DNA of 64,000 nt from Sorex araneus (Eukaryota; Chordata; Mammalia; Eulipotyphla; Soricidae), in NCBI RefSeq assembly GCF_027595985.1, contig NC_073313.1:114157552-114221551 (forward strand), given 5' to 3'. Under the pieces are notes generated by a model, which made no database searches, had not been told where the DNA came from, and saw only the letters and a list, made by a program, of their open reading frames with translations. The position numbers and the translations under genes are program-made. Shown here one piece after another: positions 14,105 through 24,504 of the stretch (position 1 is the first letter of the stretch; the number at the start of each line of letters is the position of its first letter).

Positions 14105-14316
14105 GCCCGGGAGGTAGCTCAGAGCGCTGGTGCTTATAGCTTGCATGAGATCACCAGCAGTTGGCAGTCTCCCTGGGCACCATCACTGGGCATAGCCTTA
14201 GAGATTCTGCAGCACTTCAGAGCCTGAGCACTCAACTGCCAGGTCCATACCACAACGCTGTGTATTGTGGGAAGTAGCCTCCAGGCCCCTGAGTGCCACT
14301 GGGGAAGCCCCCCAAT
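14105..14316 (+). mobile_element. possible ancient tRNA-headed SINE
   Basis: CCGGGAGGTAGCTCAGAGCG resembles a tRNA A-box head. The remainder (CCTGGGCACCATCACTGGG, GCCTGAGCACTCAAC) only loosely follows the family body. Confidence 0.3.
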
Positions 14317-14330
14317 AAAGAGTGGTATCC

Positions 14331-14502
14331 GGGGCTGGAGCGATAGCACAGCGGGTAGGGCGTTAGCCTTGCCGACCCGGGTTCAAATCCCAGCATCCCA
14401 TATGGTCCCCTGAGCACCGCCAGGAGTAATTCCTGAGTGCAGAGCCAGGAGTAGCCCCTGTGCATCGCCAGGTGTGACCCAAAAACCAAAAAAAAAAAAA
14501 AA
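14331..14502 (+). mobile_element. SINE-A, young-looking, with TSD
   Basis: A complete copy with a short deletion in the anticodon-arm region (CTTGCCGACCCGGG). A 14-bp TSD (AAAGAGTGGTATCC) lies at 14317-14330 and 14503-14516. Confidence 0.97.
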
Positions 14503-14522
14503 AAAGAGTGGTATCCAAAACA

Positions 14523-14692
14523 GAGGTCTGGAGCTATAATGTAACAGGTAGAGCACCTATCTTGAATACCACCCACCCGGGTTTGATCCCCGGCACCCCT
14601 TATATTCCCCCAAGTCCACCACAGTGATCTCTGAGTGCAGACAGGAGTAAGTACTGAACTCCACCGGAGTGACCCCAAAATGAACCAAAATC
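14523..14692 (+). mobile_element. older SINE-A relative
   Basis: AGGTCTGGAGCTATAATG head, GGGTTTGATCCCCGGCACCC B box, body GATCTCTGAGTGCAGACAGG. Confidence 0.75.
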
Positions 14693-14815
14693 GGAGTGAT
14701 ATCAAAGACAAAGCAATAGAAAAGCAACTACTGTTCTGATTTGAGCTTTCCAAATGGAAGTTTCTATCCCACATTGTTATGTAAGAAGCCAGAGGTGGCT
14801 CTCGTTTGTCCTTGA

Positions 14816-14992
<177 letters not shown>

Positions 14993-15005
14993 AACAACCC
15001 ACGTG

Positions 15006-15011
15006 AATAAA
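15006..15011 (+). other. PLS3: possible proximal poly(A) signal
   Basis: AATAAA only 14 nt after the stop codon. No strong GU-rich element follows, so use is doubtful. A second AATAAA lies at 15323-15328. Confidence 0.3.
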
Positions 15012-16165
15012 AGCAGCCTTGCTCCCAGGTGCATGGTTAGTAAGTCAGCTATTGCCAGGTGACGTGCTCCTGTCTTCAGCACTCTTGGTCATTTCCCACG
15101 TTGATGCTGCCTTGTGATTCGTATTAAGTAAACCACATACAAGCTTGAGCCCCAACAGTGGTACGTGCTGGCAACAGCGTGTAAAAGGACTTTGAGTTTT
15201 ATTAAGCAGACTAGCTCATCATGAGAGCCTGGGGGAGGGGAAGAATTCTCAGAAAAGCATCTCTTTCCCATAGTCCAAGTTGCATTGGTCATACACACCT
15301 GCCTGAAAAGTGCTCGTAGCCAAATAAATTGTGTATCTCCCCTCCATAGATTGCTGTCCTTGGCACCTCCCCTTGCTGTATGCTATTTTGATGTTATCTC
15401 TCCCCCTCATAGAGTATCCACCTCTTAGGACTTACTTAGATGATTGGATATGAATACTATTAGACAATAATTTTGCTTTCCAATAGGCTAGGTCTTATTG
15501 AAAACTGTGGCCAGAGGGTATTTCGATATGAGTATCCTTTGTTCAAGACTTTACTGAAACTTTTTGCGAAAGTAACTGGCTGTGCAGAATGTAATAGAAG
15601 CTTTTCATATTGTTTTATTCTTAAAATCAGTATCTTTTTACAGTATTCTTTCTACATGATACTTTTTTGTACATTTAAGAATATTTTGATTACATTAAAT
15701 AAGACTGCTGATTTTGCTACTTTTTTAAAGGGGCGATCAAGTAAGGAAAAAAACACATCTAGGTAGAGGAAAAATGAACCGTGAAGTTGCATCTTCCCTC
15801 TCACACCCAAGCTGTAAACAATGGACATATTTTGTCTTAAAGATGCTCGGTCATTATATGCTTATTTGTTTTGAAGCCTGTACCATCAAACTCTCTCTGT
15901 GGATTTAAAAAGCTTTGGAGTACGATGCTTTTGAGGAGAGAGTGGGTTCAGAACTTAGGATACAGTAGGACAGGTGTGCTAAGTGTACAATACATTTTCT
16001 AATTTTACACCTGAAACAAGGAGATGTGGTCACTAAGGTATAAAAATACATATGTAGAACTTAACGTACTCTCGCTTTTGTCACGCTGTTTGCTGTAGCA
16101 TTCAAGATCATAGTGTTAATCTAATTCTTAAAAGTGATGTAATCTGGTAGCAGTGAATTAGTTTA

Positions 16166-16171
16166 AATAAA
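16166..16171 (+). other. PLS3: PLS3 main poly(A) signal
   Basis: AATAAA followed by a GT-rich downstream element, at the expected distance from the stop codon. Confidence 0.8.
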
Positions 16172-16190
16172 GGCATTTACATAATACTTA

Positions 16191-16600
16191 GTGTCTCCGT
16201 GCTTTTGTCCTTTGTGCATGATGTTTGTCAGCCTTTTTGTATTTCCTCAAGTGTTCTAACTTGTATGGTATACTCTATGAAATAGTGTTCATTAGAATGG
16301 AAAGTTCCGTGGACAAATTACAGGGACTGGAATTAATTTACCAATAGAGTAAAATGGTTTTCTCCCATTTATCAAAATTTCCTTATAAGGCTCCTCCCTT
16401 TTTATTTTTTTTCCATCTTATTTTTTTTCCAGTGTTCCAGAATATATAGAAAACCAGAATAGCGGGGCTCTGAACAACGAGAGAGGAGAGCAGGATTCTT
16501 AACCCCATTGATGTTGTGGATTGCGTAATTCTTTGTTGGAGTGGGGGTGACAGGATAAGTTATAATATACTATTACCCTGATCAGGAAAATGACCAGAAA
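16191..16600. other. intergenic, nothing recognised
   Basis: Ordinary AT-rich flank of PLS3 with a T-rich run at 16400-16430. Confidence 0.5.
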
Positions 16601-16609
16601 GACTGGTGG

Positions 16610-16742
16610 AGGGTGTTTAGGCCTCACTTGGCAACGCTCAGGACTTACTCTTCTCTGTGCTCAGGGTTCATTCCTAGTAGTACTCAGTGCTGGAGATCTA
16701 ACTGAGGTCAGCACCTTCATCCATGAACTATTTCTCCACTCC
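16610..16742 (-). mobile_element. old tRNA-headed SINE, diverged
   Basis: AACGCTCAGGACTTACTC and TCAGTGCTGGAGATCTAACT in antisense order, ending TTTCTCCACTCC. Confidence 0.55.
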
Positions 16743-16954
16743 TGTAAATACATTTTTTTGACCTGTGTATAATTTAGATTATTACAGTGAACACTATATT
16801 CTCCACCTACATTTACTAATCATTAACCTTTTGGCATTGTGTGGGTGTGTTTTTTTTCTTCCTGAACCATTTGAAAGTTTGAGGATGTCATATTAAATTT
16901 ATAAAGAATATTTCATGCTTGCTCTTCAAGCTCATGTTCTCCCTTGAACATGTA

Positions 16955-17488
16955 GCTTTTTAAAAAATTTTTTACCAATTTGACTTTTTATTTTCATAAG
17001 GTTGTTTGAAATTATGGATTACATTCAATATTTTGACACCAGTTCCACCACCATTACACCTTCCCACCACCATTATTTTCCCACACTACTAAAAACTGTG
17101 GAAAAGGCAGATGTTCATTTCACTTAGCATGATACTCTCCATGACCATCCACTTCTAAGCAAATTTCATGACTTCGTCTTTCCTAACAGCTGCATTGTGT
17201 ATATTTACTAAAGGTTTTTTTTTTTTTTTTTTTTTTTGCTTTTTGGGTCACACCCAGCAGCGCACAGGGGTTACTTACTCCTGGCTCTGCACTCAGGAAT
17301 TACTCCTGGTGGTGTTCAGGGGGACCATATGGGATGCTGGGAATCGAGCCTGGGTTGGCCACGTGCAAGGCAAACACCCTACCCGCTGTGCTATCACTCC
17401 AGCCCCTTTCTTTAACCAGTCATCTGTTCTAGAGCACTTGGGTTGTTTCCAGATTCTGGCTATTGTGAACATGCTGCAATGCAATCAT
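16955..17488 (-). mobile_element. L1 3' end, interrupted by a SINE
   Basis: Antisense L1 end of the subfamily with ATTACATTCAATATTTTGAC and CCACCACCATTACACC, continuing into reversed ORF2-end sequence (TTTCACTTAGCATGATACTC). After the SINE it resumes at 17406 with AACCAGTCATCTGTTC and CAGATTCTGGCTATTGTGAA. It meets another L1 head-to-head at about 17488. Confidence 0.85.
17217..17405 (-). mobile_element. SINE-A inserted in an L1
   Basis: About 20 T, then GCTTTTTGGGTCACACCCAG, CCATATGGGATGCTGGGAAT, GAGCCTGGG, ending CACTCCAGCCCC. It splits the antisense L1. Confidence 0.95.
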
Positions 17489-17905
17489 TTGTGGAATATA
17501 AAAATAACATGATATGAGACTGATACCCCAGGACAGTCGACAAAAGGGCCAGGAATATTGTTCCATGGTTGGTAGCCTGCTTCATGAGCTGGGGGAGAAA
17601 GCAGCTAGAATACAGAAGGGATCAGTAAGTCAATGATGGTTGAAAGGATCGTTCGGGATGGGGGATGGGAGATACAGGACCAAACAGTGATAGCCTCTGA
17701 GTATCTGTATTGCAAACCATAATGTCCCACAGTAGAGAGTATGGGGAAAATTGCTATAGAGGCAAGGGGAGAGGTGGGATGCGGGGGATACTGGGGACAT
17801 GGGTGGTAAAAACTGCACTGGTGGAGGGATGGGAGTTGGATCATTGTATGAAACTCAAACATGAAAGCTTTGTAACCATCTCATGGTGATTAAATTTTAC
17901 AAAAG
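17489..17905 (+). mobile_element. L1 3' end, 5'-truncated
   Basis: Sense L1 end: GTGGAATATAAAAATAACAT, G-rich GGGGATACTGGGGACATGGG, CACTGGTGGAGGGATGGGAG, ending TCATGGTGATTAAATTTTAC. Confidence 0.85.
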
Positions 17906-18224
17906 AAAGGGCAGGTGCTAGATGATTTATTTTCTATTGCTTGTTATGAATACCATAAGATGTCACACCGCAGTCACATGCTCCTGGAATTCTAAAATTT
18001 TAGATAATTAGGATCTGGAGAAATCTCTGCAGCAAGCTGCTCGGTTCTGAGATTCTTTTGTGTCTCTCTTGAGCATGTATCTTGCTTGCTTGTCTCTGTG
18101 TACTTTTGCTTGCTTTTTTCCTTTCTGGAGAAGCCCGTGTTCTCTCTTGAACACATTTTCTCTCTTTCTCTCCTTACACTCTTTCTAAGCAAGTTTCATT
18201 CAGTAATAACTACTGTTTCACTTA
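17906..18224. other. intergenic, nothing recognised
   Basis: Contains TCTCT-rich runs. No retroposon is identified. Confidence 0.4.
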
Positions 18225-18239
18225 CAAAAGAGTATTCAC

Positions 18240-18419
18240 AGTGGCTGGAGCAATAGCTCAGCGGGTAGGGTGTTAGCCTTACACGTGGCCAACACGGGTT
18301 CGATTCCCAGCATCCCATATTGTCCCCAAGCACCACCCAGGGATAATTCCTGAATTCCTGAGTGCAGAGCCAGGAGTAACCCCTGAGCATTGCCAGGTGT
18401 GACCCAAAAATAAAAAAAA
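18240..18419 (+). mobile_element. SINE-A
   Basis: GGCTGGAGCAATAGCTCAGC head, B box GGTTCGATTCC, a small CCTGAATT duplication in the body and an A tail. An imperfect 13-bp TSD (AAAGAGTATTCAC / AAAGAATATTCAC) flanks it. Confidence 0.93.
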
Positions 18420-18530
18420 AAAAGAATATTCACTCAGAAGTACCTCAGCATAAATCTGAGAACAAGGACATTCTCCTACACAACTACAGTAGCATGTTAG
18501 AACTCCAAAATGACATATTAATCTCTATGT

Positions 18531-18784
18531 GCTGTCACTGTCACTGTCATCCTGTTGCTCATCGATTTGTTCGAGCGGGCACTAGTAATGTCTCTCATTG
18601 AGAGACTTATTGTTACTGTTCTTGGCATATCCAATACGCACGGGTAGCTTGCCAGGCTCTACCTCTCGGGCTCGGGCTCGATACTCTCGGTAGCTTGCCG
18701 GGCTCTCCGAGAGGGGCGAGGAATGGAACTCGGGTCTGCTGCGTGAAAGGTGAACGCCCAACCGCTGTGCTATAGCTCCAGCCC
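18531..18784 (-). mobile_element. SINE-B with variant head and palindrome
   Basis: Antisense: CACTGTCACTGTCATCC tail, GCTCATCGATTTGTTCGAGC, TCTCTCATTGAGAGA palindrome, a GGCTCGGGCTCG duplication, GCGTGAAAGGTGAACGCCCA (variant head), ending AGCTCCAGCCC. Same subfamily as 13543-13788. Confidence 0.93.
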
Positions 18785-18789
18785 TGGCA

Positions 18790-19098
18790 CCATATAATCT
18801 CATCAATAGACATAATCCAGAGACTCACTCCCAGAAGAGAGTGACATAGGCCTCACCTATGAGTGAATCTGCTGTATAATTATATTATGAATTTTAGAAT
18901 TCTTTGATTGCACGGCCATGTGACCTCATACTCTATACCACCAATGTATCGAACTTTGGGGGACACAATTTGGGATTTGGGGTGTAAACATTCGAAAAAT
19001 GATGGTGGGAAGGTGTAATGGTGGTGGGATTGGTGTTTGAATATTTAATGTAATGAATTATTATGAACAACTTAATAAAAATGAAATAAAATTTAGAA
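18790..19098 (+). mobile_element. L1 3' end of an older subfamily
   Basis: GATGGTGGGAAGGTGTAATG, GGTGGTGGGATTGGTGTTTG, ending AATAAAAATGAAATAAAATT. It is the sense counterpart of the end at 16955. The 5' boundary is uncertain. Confidence 0.7.
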
Positions 19099-19099
19099 A

Positions 19100-19510
19100 A
19101 AAGAGATAATGAAAAGTTCTTAAAAGTTCTCATCACAAGAAACAAATGTTAACTTTTTAAGAGAAGAATGTTAACTGGACTTGTGATCACTTTAGGCAAT
19201 GTATACAAATACCAAGTCACTATGCTGCACAATGAAATTAATATGAAACCACTATGTTATATGTTGATGATTTCTCAGTGGAAAAAAACAGGAGAAAGAA
19301 AACAAGTAAATTGAAAAAATGTGGTAAATATAACCCAGGAAACTGACAGTTGTTAAACCCACAGAGTTTATTCATACGTCACCAATTTTATATGTGCTTA
19401 TTTGTACACATTCATGTGGGTTTAAATCTGAGCATTTGTTTCATGTGTAGATTCTTGGAATAACTGACACAATCAATTCCCCTTAGTACTCCCTCTCTGA
19501 TTTTTATGGG
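19100..19510. other. intergenic, nothing recognised
   Basis: AT-rich, no assigned element. Confidence 0.4.
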
Positions 19511-19514
19511 GTAG

Positions 19515-19660
19515 GATTTGGGCTACATCCAGAAGTACTGAGAGCTACTCTGGGTTTTGCTTTGGGGTGCTCCGGGGGCCATAGGCAGTGTAGGGATCAA
19601 ACTGGGATCTGTCAAAGGCAAAGCAAACCCCTTAACTCGTATACTACCCCACCAATCCTG
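19515..19660 (-). mobile_element. old tRNA-headed SINE
   Basis: GGGCTACATCCAGAAGTACTG, GGGATCAAACTGGGATCTG, ending CCACCAATCC. It is diverged. Confidence 0.6.
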
Positions 19661-19834
19661 TTGTTCCCCTTTTGTAGCCACATCTACCACCATTCACCCG
19701 AACTCCTGGGTTCATTTGTTCTATGGGTTCTTTGTTACACCCCATCAATTTGTATCTATCACGCTGTCAATACCACACCGGCTTCACTAGTATAGCTACG
19801 TGAAAAACCTTAATGAATAAAGTGATCCCATCCA

Positions 19835-19968
19835 AGGCTATGTCCAAGGCTTACTCCTGGCTCTGCACTCAGGGATCACTCCTGGTGGTCTCGGTGGACT
19901 ATATGTAGTGCCAGGATCAAACCACATGCAAGGCACATACTACCTGTTGTACTATCGCTCTGGTCCCC
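19835..19968 (-). mobile_element. SINE-A relative
   Basis: AAGGCTTACTCCTGGCTCTG, CACTCAGGGATCACTCCTGG, ending ACTATCGCTCTGGTCCCC. Confidence 0.8.
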
Positions 19969-19999
19969 ACGCCTCGAAATTGTTTTATGATCCTGAGAG

Positions 20000-20152
20000 A
20001 CGATACAAGAGGTAAGGCTTGTGAGGTAAGGTAACCCATGCTGGTTCCATCCCTACACCACATACGGTCCCCCCCCCTCAGCGTGGTCAGTGGGCACTCC
20101 TGGGCACAGAGCAGTCTCAGAGCAATGCCAGGTGGGGGTCACACCCCACAAG
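20000..20152 (+). mobile_element. old tRNA-headed SINE
   Basis: GGTTCCATCCCTACACCACA in the B-box region, then GGGCACTCCTGGGCACAGAG and CAATGCCAGGTGGGGGTCAC. Confidence 0.55.
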
Positions 20153-20309
20153 AAGAAAAGATGTTTTATTTGGGTCTTGGTTTTTTAATATACATTTTAG
20201 AATAATTATTTCTATATTCAAATTTTTTGTTGTCATTGTCTAGATTTGTGAAATCTTTAGATCAACTTGCGCAGACTGAACATCTTTGCATGCTGGTATA
20301 TCTCTTCTT

Positions 20310-20560
20310 TCTTTTGTTTTCATTTACTCGGCAAGTTTTATTTTAGGCACCATTAACAATGCTGTTAATGGCAGAGTTACATGCACGAGGCATTCCAGCA
20401 CACCCCCCTCCACCAGTGTTCACTTCTGTCCACCATTGTCCCAGTGTCCCCCCCCCCCCCCGCCACCGACCTCCCCCACCTCCAATGGTAAGCTACCTAT
20501 TAAAGACCATCTTCTCAGTTTCTGTCACCTTTGGGCATTTGGTGTTTTATGTTGCTGTTG
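20310..20560 (-). mobile_element. diverged L1 3' end
   Basis: CACCAGTGTTCACTTCTG, a 14-C run at about 20449 and CACCTTTGGGCATTTGGTG match the antisense L1 terminus order. The T-rich start is weak. Confidence 0.55.
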
Positions 20561-20580
20561 TTTTTTTTCTTTTTTGGTTT

Positions 20581-20751
20581 TGGACCGACCCAGGTTCCAT
20601 TCCTCCGTCCCTCTCGGAGAGCCTGGCAAGCTACCATGGTGTATTCGATGTGCCAAAAACAGTAACAAGTCTCACAATGGAGACGTTACTGGTGCCTGCT
20701 CGAGCAAATCGTTGAGCAACGGGATGACAGTGATACAGTGATACAGTGACT
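20581..20751 (+). mobile_element. SINE-B, 5'-truncated and internally deleted
   Basis: It begins near the B box (GGTTCCATTCCTCCGTCC). It lacks the block between the two GGCAAGCTACC repeats, consistent with recombination between them. It ends GATGACAGTGATACAGTGA. Confidence 0.9.
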
Positions 20752-20752
20752 T

Positions 20753-20888
20753 GGGGCCACATCCAGCAGTGCTCACTGTTTATTCTGCACTCAAGCATCA
20801 CTCCTGGTAGTAGTCAGGGATACCAGGGATCAAATACAGGTCGGCCACATGCAGGCAAGTGCCCTACTGAGGTACTATCTCTAGCCCC
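20753..20888 (-). mobile_element. old SINE-A relative
   Basis: GGGGCCACATCCAGCAGTGC, GGGATCAAATACAGGTCGGC, ending ATCTCTAGCCCC. Confidence 0.75.
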
Positions 20889-20889
20889 A

Positions 20890-22190
20890 GAAAGTCTAGG
20901 GTTAAAAATTTTGTTCTATTTTTTTACAGCATATAGTCTGATTCTTTTCCACTTGCATTGCTGCTATGCCATGCATACGACCAGAGCGAGAAAGGTGAAG
21001 GTTTGAAGGTCGTAGGCAGAAAGTCTGCCTGTTTCAAGTGTGTATGAGGGTGAAGGTGCGGCAGGAAGGTGGTGGTCAACGAAATCCTCAGAGTGAAAAG
21101 TCATGATTTGGCTGTGATTAGTTCATTGGTTATTTTGAGTTTGATGGGAGATAAAAGGGACCAGATAGGGTCTAATTTTTTGACTCAAAGGTAGGATGCA
21201 AAGCATGTTAGTTTTCAATTTCGAAGAAACTGACAAAACAGGAATGGTTCTGGGAAGATCTGCACAGTCCATGCATAGGGAGAAGGTGTGATGCTTCAGA
21301 TTTATAGCTTACGTCAAAAGTGAGTTATGTTATACTATGATTTGTCCATTTTTCATATTTAACACTTCATACCCACATCAATGGAAATGTTTTATTACCT
21401 CCTAGGTTGACAGTGATGGATCTTGCTTCCCTACATTATTTGGTTGTTTGTTCATTCTCATATTTTTTTACAAATAACCTATTTTTTGATATTTTAAGTA
21501 TTTGAAGACATTCCTATATGGTTAATTTGCATTCATTTCCTGTGTGCTCTATTTGTGTCTCACACACTAAAGTCAGAACTAAGTGTCCATTCTCATTTAC
21601 TGTGAAGTCTGTGTGTGTGTATGTGTGTGTGTGTAAGTTAACACCAATGTGAGGATTGAATTCAAAATGCATTATGATGAAATAGACTTATGGAAGGCAT
21701 TCTTGTTTTTCTGGCAGAGTATGAGTTTCCAAAGAAAAGAAGGGGGTGCACAGGACGCGAGTATTCAATGGCCGAGAGCTGCCTCCCCAGGCCAGATGAT
21801 GGCAATGGATGGATGGAGGAAGGGCCAGGAAACCAGGGAATGGACAAATAGGGACTGGGCCCCCAGGCTCGTTGGTAGTTGGTTTGGTTTATTTCCCTCT
21901 CCCTTAAAGCACAATGGCAGTTGTAGTTTTGGTCTTAGAGTCCCAGTCATCTTAGTTCCGTCATCCTAGTTTCCACATAGACCTCAAAGTCCTCCACCCT
22001 CTAGTCACTGTCTAGTCCTCGTCTTCATCATAGTCCCCACTCTCCCCTTACAGCAGAGTTATATAGAAATTGTGAAAGGTGGTATACACATAGGCGGGGT
22101 TGAACATTACCACAGCAATAAACAGATGTAAAGCCACTCCTTCAGGGGGAGCTCCAGGAGATTACCTCAAGGACAAAATCTCATTTGAGG
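20890..22190. other. intergenic, no element recognised
   Basis: About 1.3 kb with only a (TG)n run at 21610-21634. Open frames at 21649-21969 resemble no protein I know. Confidence 0.4.
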
Positions 22191-22299
22191 GTTCAGCACC
22201 CTACATTACTAGGAGATCCGTTCAAAGGCAGGATTCCATCCAGGATGTATTGTTTTATCCTTTCCTCAGCTAGTAATCCATTTAAGCAATCATAATATA

Positions 22300-22300
22300 T

Positions 22301-22366
<66 letters not shown>
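22300..22366. repeat. (ATC)n microsatellite
   Basis: About 21 ATC units. It replaces the usual CACTGTCATC tail of the antisense RTE-type 3' end that follows, so it grew from the retroposon tail (GATGA on the sense strand). The poly-Asp open frame across it is an artefact. Confidence 0.95.
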
Positions 22367-22368
<2 letters not shown>

Positions 22369-22498
22369 GTTGATCGTCGAATTTCTTGAGCGGTCTCGGT
22401 AACGTCTCCATTCGTTCTAGCCCTGAGATTTTAGAAGCCTCTCTACTCATCCTTTCCAATGGTGCCGCATTGGAGGCTCTTTCAGGGTCAGGGGAATG
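22367..22498 (-). mobile_element. 3' end of RTE-tailed composite element
   Basis: Antisense: CTGTTGATCGTCGAATTTCT, GGTAACGTCTCCATTCGTTC, TAGCCCTGAGATTTTAGAAG, GGTGCCGCATTGGAGGCTC, TCAGGGTCAGGGGAATG. The same order is seen at 29373, 34080 and (sense) 37430-37592. The rest of the element is missing. Confidence 0.8.
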
Positions 22499-23640
22499 TA
22501 CTTCTTATAATTTTTTAAATTTACTTCTTATAATATTTCTAGTCATTTTGTATGAACATAGTAAGAGATATATTAAGCTTAAAGGCACTTCTTGGGGACA
22601 TCTCACTATATATCCCAGACCACAGTCCTCAGGACAGGTTAGTCTTTCCTAACCCCAGCAGGGTCATTATTCGGTTACTTCTTTTTAGGTCATTACAGAG
22701 TTTGTCTCAAGACCATGTTCTTAACTTATCATACTTATGGTGCTTAGCTTGTACCCTTTTGATGCCAGGGTAGCTTACAGCTTGCCCTGGGCCCATCCAG
22801 TCCCTTCGTCAGGACCCTGCTTTTGGAGTCTTAGGAATTAAGGGCAACTGAGGCTTAAGTCAAGTAAATATGGATGCCCAGGAGTAAATATTATTTTGGA
22901 GTCAATTAACTCCCATATTACAAAAGCATAGTATGAACTGTCTTCCTGTGTCTAGACAAAAAATGGACATTGCTAAATAAACCATGCAAGTGACATAAAG
23001 GAAAGAGAAAAGCAACATAGGATTATTAGTGCTTGATGGAATTGCGTGTGCCTCGGGGGCACTGTTGTGGGAGTAACTCAACAAACCTAAGCTCCCTGAG
23101 GGAGGAACAAGGACAACCCAGTGTTATCCAACAGCAGAGCCTGTCTCCTGAATAGCCTTCATGGAAAGTGGACAGAGGTAACTGTAGAAATCACAGGTTT
23201 CGATGATAGCAAATACAGTTTTACAAAGAAACAGGGTCAATTCTAGGCACTGATACAAGTACAGAAAAGCACTGATTTCACTTCCTAGAGTTCCTGAGAA
23301 CTGTATCACTTAAGTGATCATTTTACTGAAATCTAGATTTGTATTGTGGGTTTTACTTTTGTTCTAAGATCCATAGGTAAATTTGTATTTGTGCTTGCTT
23401 TCAAATATTAGAGAAGTTGAGTATAATACATTCTGTATTGTACAAGACAGTCAATATTCACAAAAATAAAAGTTCCTTCAGATAGGTTTTTATAAAATCC
23501 TACAGGCTCTTTCTTGAGTTTTACATCTGATTCACCACTTGTTCTGTGGTTTCAAAAAATTATTTCAAAACTGTACAGATGCTTAGTAGGTGTCCTGAAA
23601 GGACCTGTCTATAGGAATTGACAGAAGTAGATTTAAACTC
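22499..23640. other. unassigned segment, possible unrecognised repeat
   Basis: It is unlike the other intergenic DNA but I cannot name it. No reading frame of note. See findings. Confidence 0.3.
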
Positions 23641-23642
23641 TA

Positions 23643-23838
23643 GGGACTGGAGCGATAGCACAGTGGGTAGGGCGTTTGCCTTGCACACGGCCGACCAGAG
23701 TTTGATTCCCAGCATCCCATATGGTCCACTGAGCACCGCCAGGAGTGATTTCTGAGTGCAGAGCCAGGAGTAATCCCTGAGCATCTCTAGATGTGATCTA
23801 AAAAGCAAAAAACAAGATAAAATAAAAATAAAAAAAAA
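23643..23838 (+). mobile_element. SINE-A
   Basis: GGGACTGGAGCGATAGCACA head, CCAGCATCCCATATGGTCC, GAGCCAGGAGTAATCCCTGA, TGATCTAAAAAGC and an A-rich tail with AAATA units. Confidence 0.93.
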
Positions 23839-24490
23839 CTCTATGGAAAACATAGTTAAATGGCATCACTAATGTCCCGTCTCAGAACTCAAGATCACGA
23901 ATAAGAAAAGGAAAAATTAATTAGCCCCTGACATCAGAGTTGGTCTGGCTTTCGCAGTTAGGCTTTACTTTCCTGTAAATTTAAACAATTTCAGAAGTCA
24001 CCAGGATCTGGCAAAACTATGACACTGATGGAATGAATGAGAAAAAGCACTGCATAGTGTCAGTGCAGACAAAACATCTTATCCAGCTCACAGAAGTGAA
24101 CAAACAGCTCCCTCTACTGGCCAACAGCAGGGACTGTTGCTGCTTTTCCACTCCCTCATCCCATAAGGATTTAGCCTCGGTAGAGCCTAGGATAACTTTT
24201 CTATGTTGATTGCAAATATTTTTTTTTTTGCATTTAAGTACATATGTTTATGGTGTACAATAGGTCAAAGATACATATAAGAAATCTTAAAGTTCTTCAT
24301 TGTGATAAAGGTGTCAGAAAAACATCTTACATGCCATTTTTACTCTGTGAAATAACGCAGTTTTGAAAATTAAAACAAGGAAGCACAAAATAACAAAATA
24401 ATTCCCTCTCACATGTAGACATCTCTCCTGTAATAAATCAAGACCATCTAGCCTACAATTAATTAAAGAGAAATCTCCAACCTCCTCTCT
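23839..24490. other. intergenic, no element recognised
   Basis: Contains the CTCF-like site at 24107. Otherwise nothing assigned. Confidence 0.4.
24107..24120 (-). promoter_or_regulatory. CTCF-like motif (13/14)
   Basis: The minus strand reads CCAGTAGAGGGAGC, preceded by TGG, close to the vertebrate CTCF core (CCASYAGRKGGCRS) with one mismatch. Occupancy is inferred. Confidence 0.45.
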
Positions 24491-24504
24491 CCTTTTTTCT
24501 TTTT

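Larger units (their letters stand above)
14993..16190 (+). other. PLS3: PLS3 3'UTR
   Basis: About 1.2 kb after the stop without any recognisable SINE or LINE, in contrast to both flanks. Its end is placed just after the AATAAA at 16166-16171, about 20 nt before the GT-rich GTGTCTCCGTGCTTTTGTCC. The length agrees with the human 3'UTR as recalled. Confidence 0.8.

Noticed and set aside
13543..14502. tRNA genes
   Set aside because: The SINE heads carry good A and B boxes, but none folds into a complete tRNA followed by a T-run terminator. They are SINE promoters.
22193..22459. Poly-aspartate protein on the minus strand
   Set aside because: It is the translation of the (ATC)n microsatellite and an RTE-type tail, with no homology.
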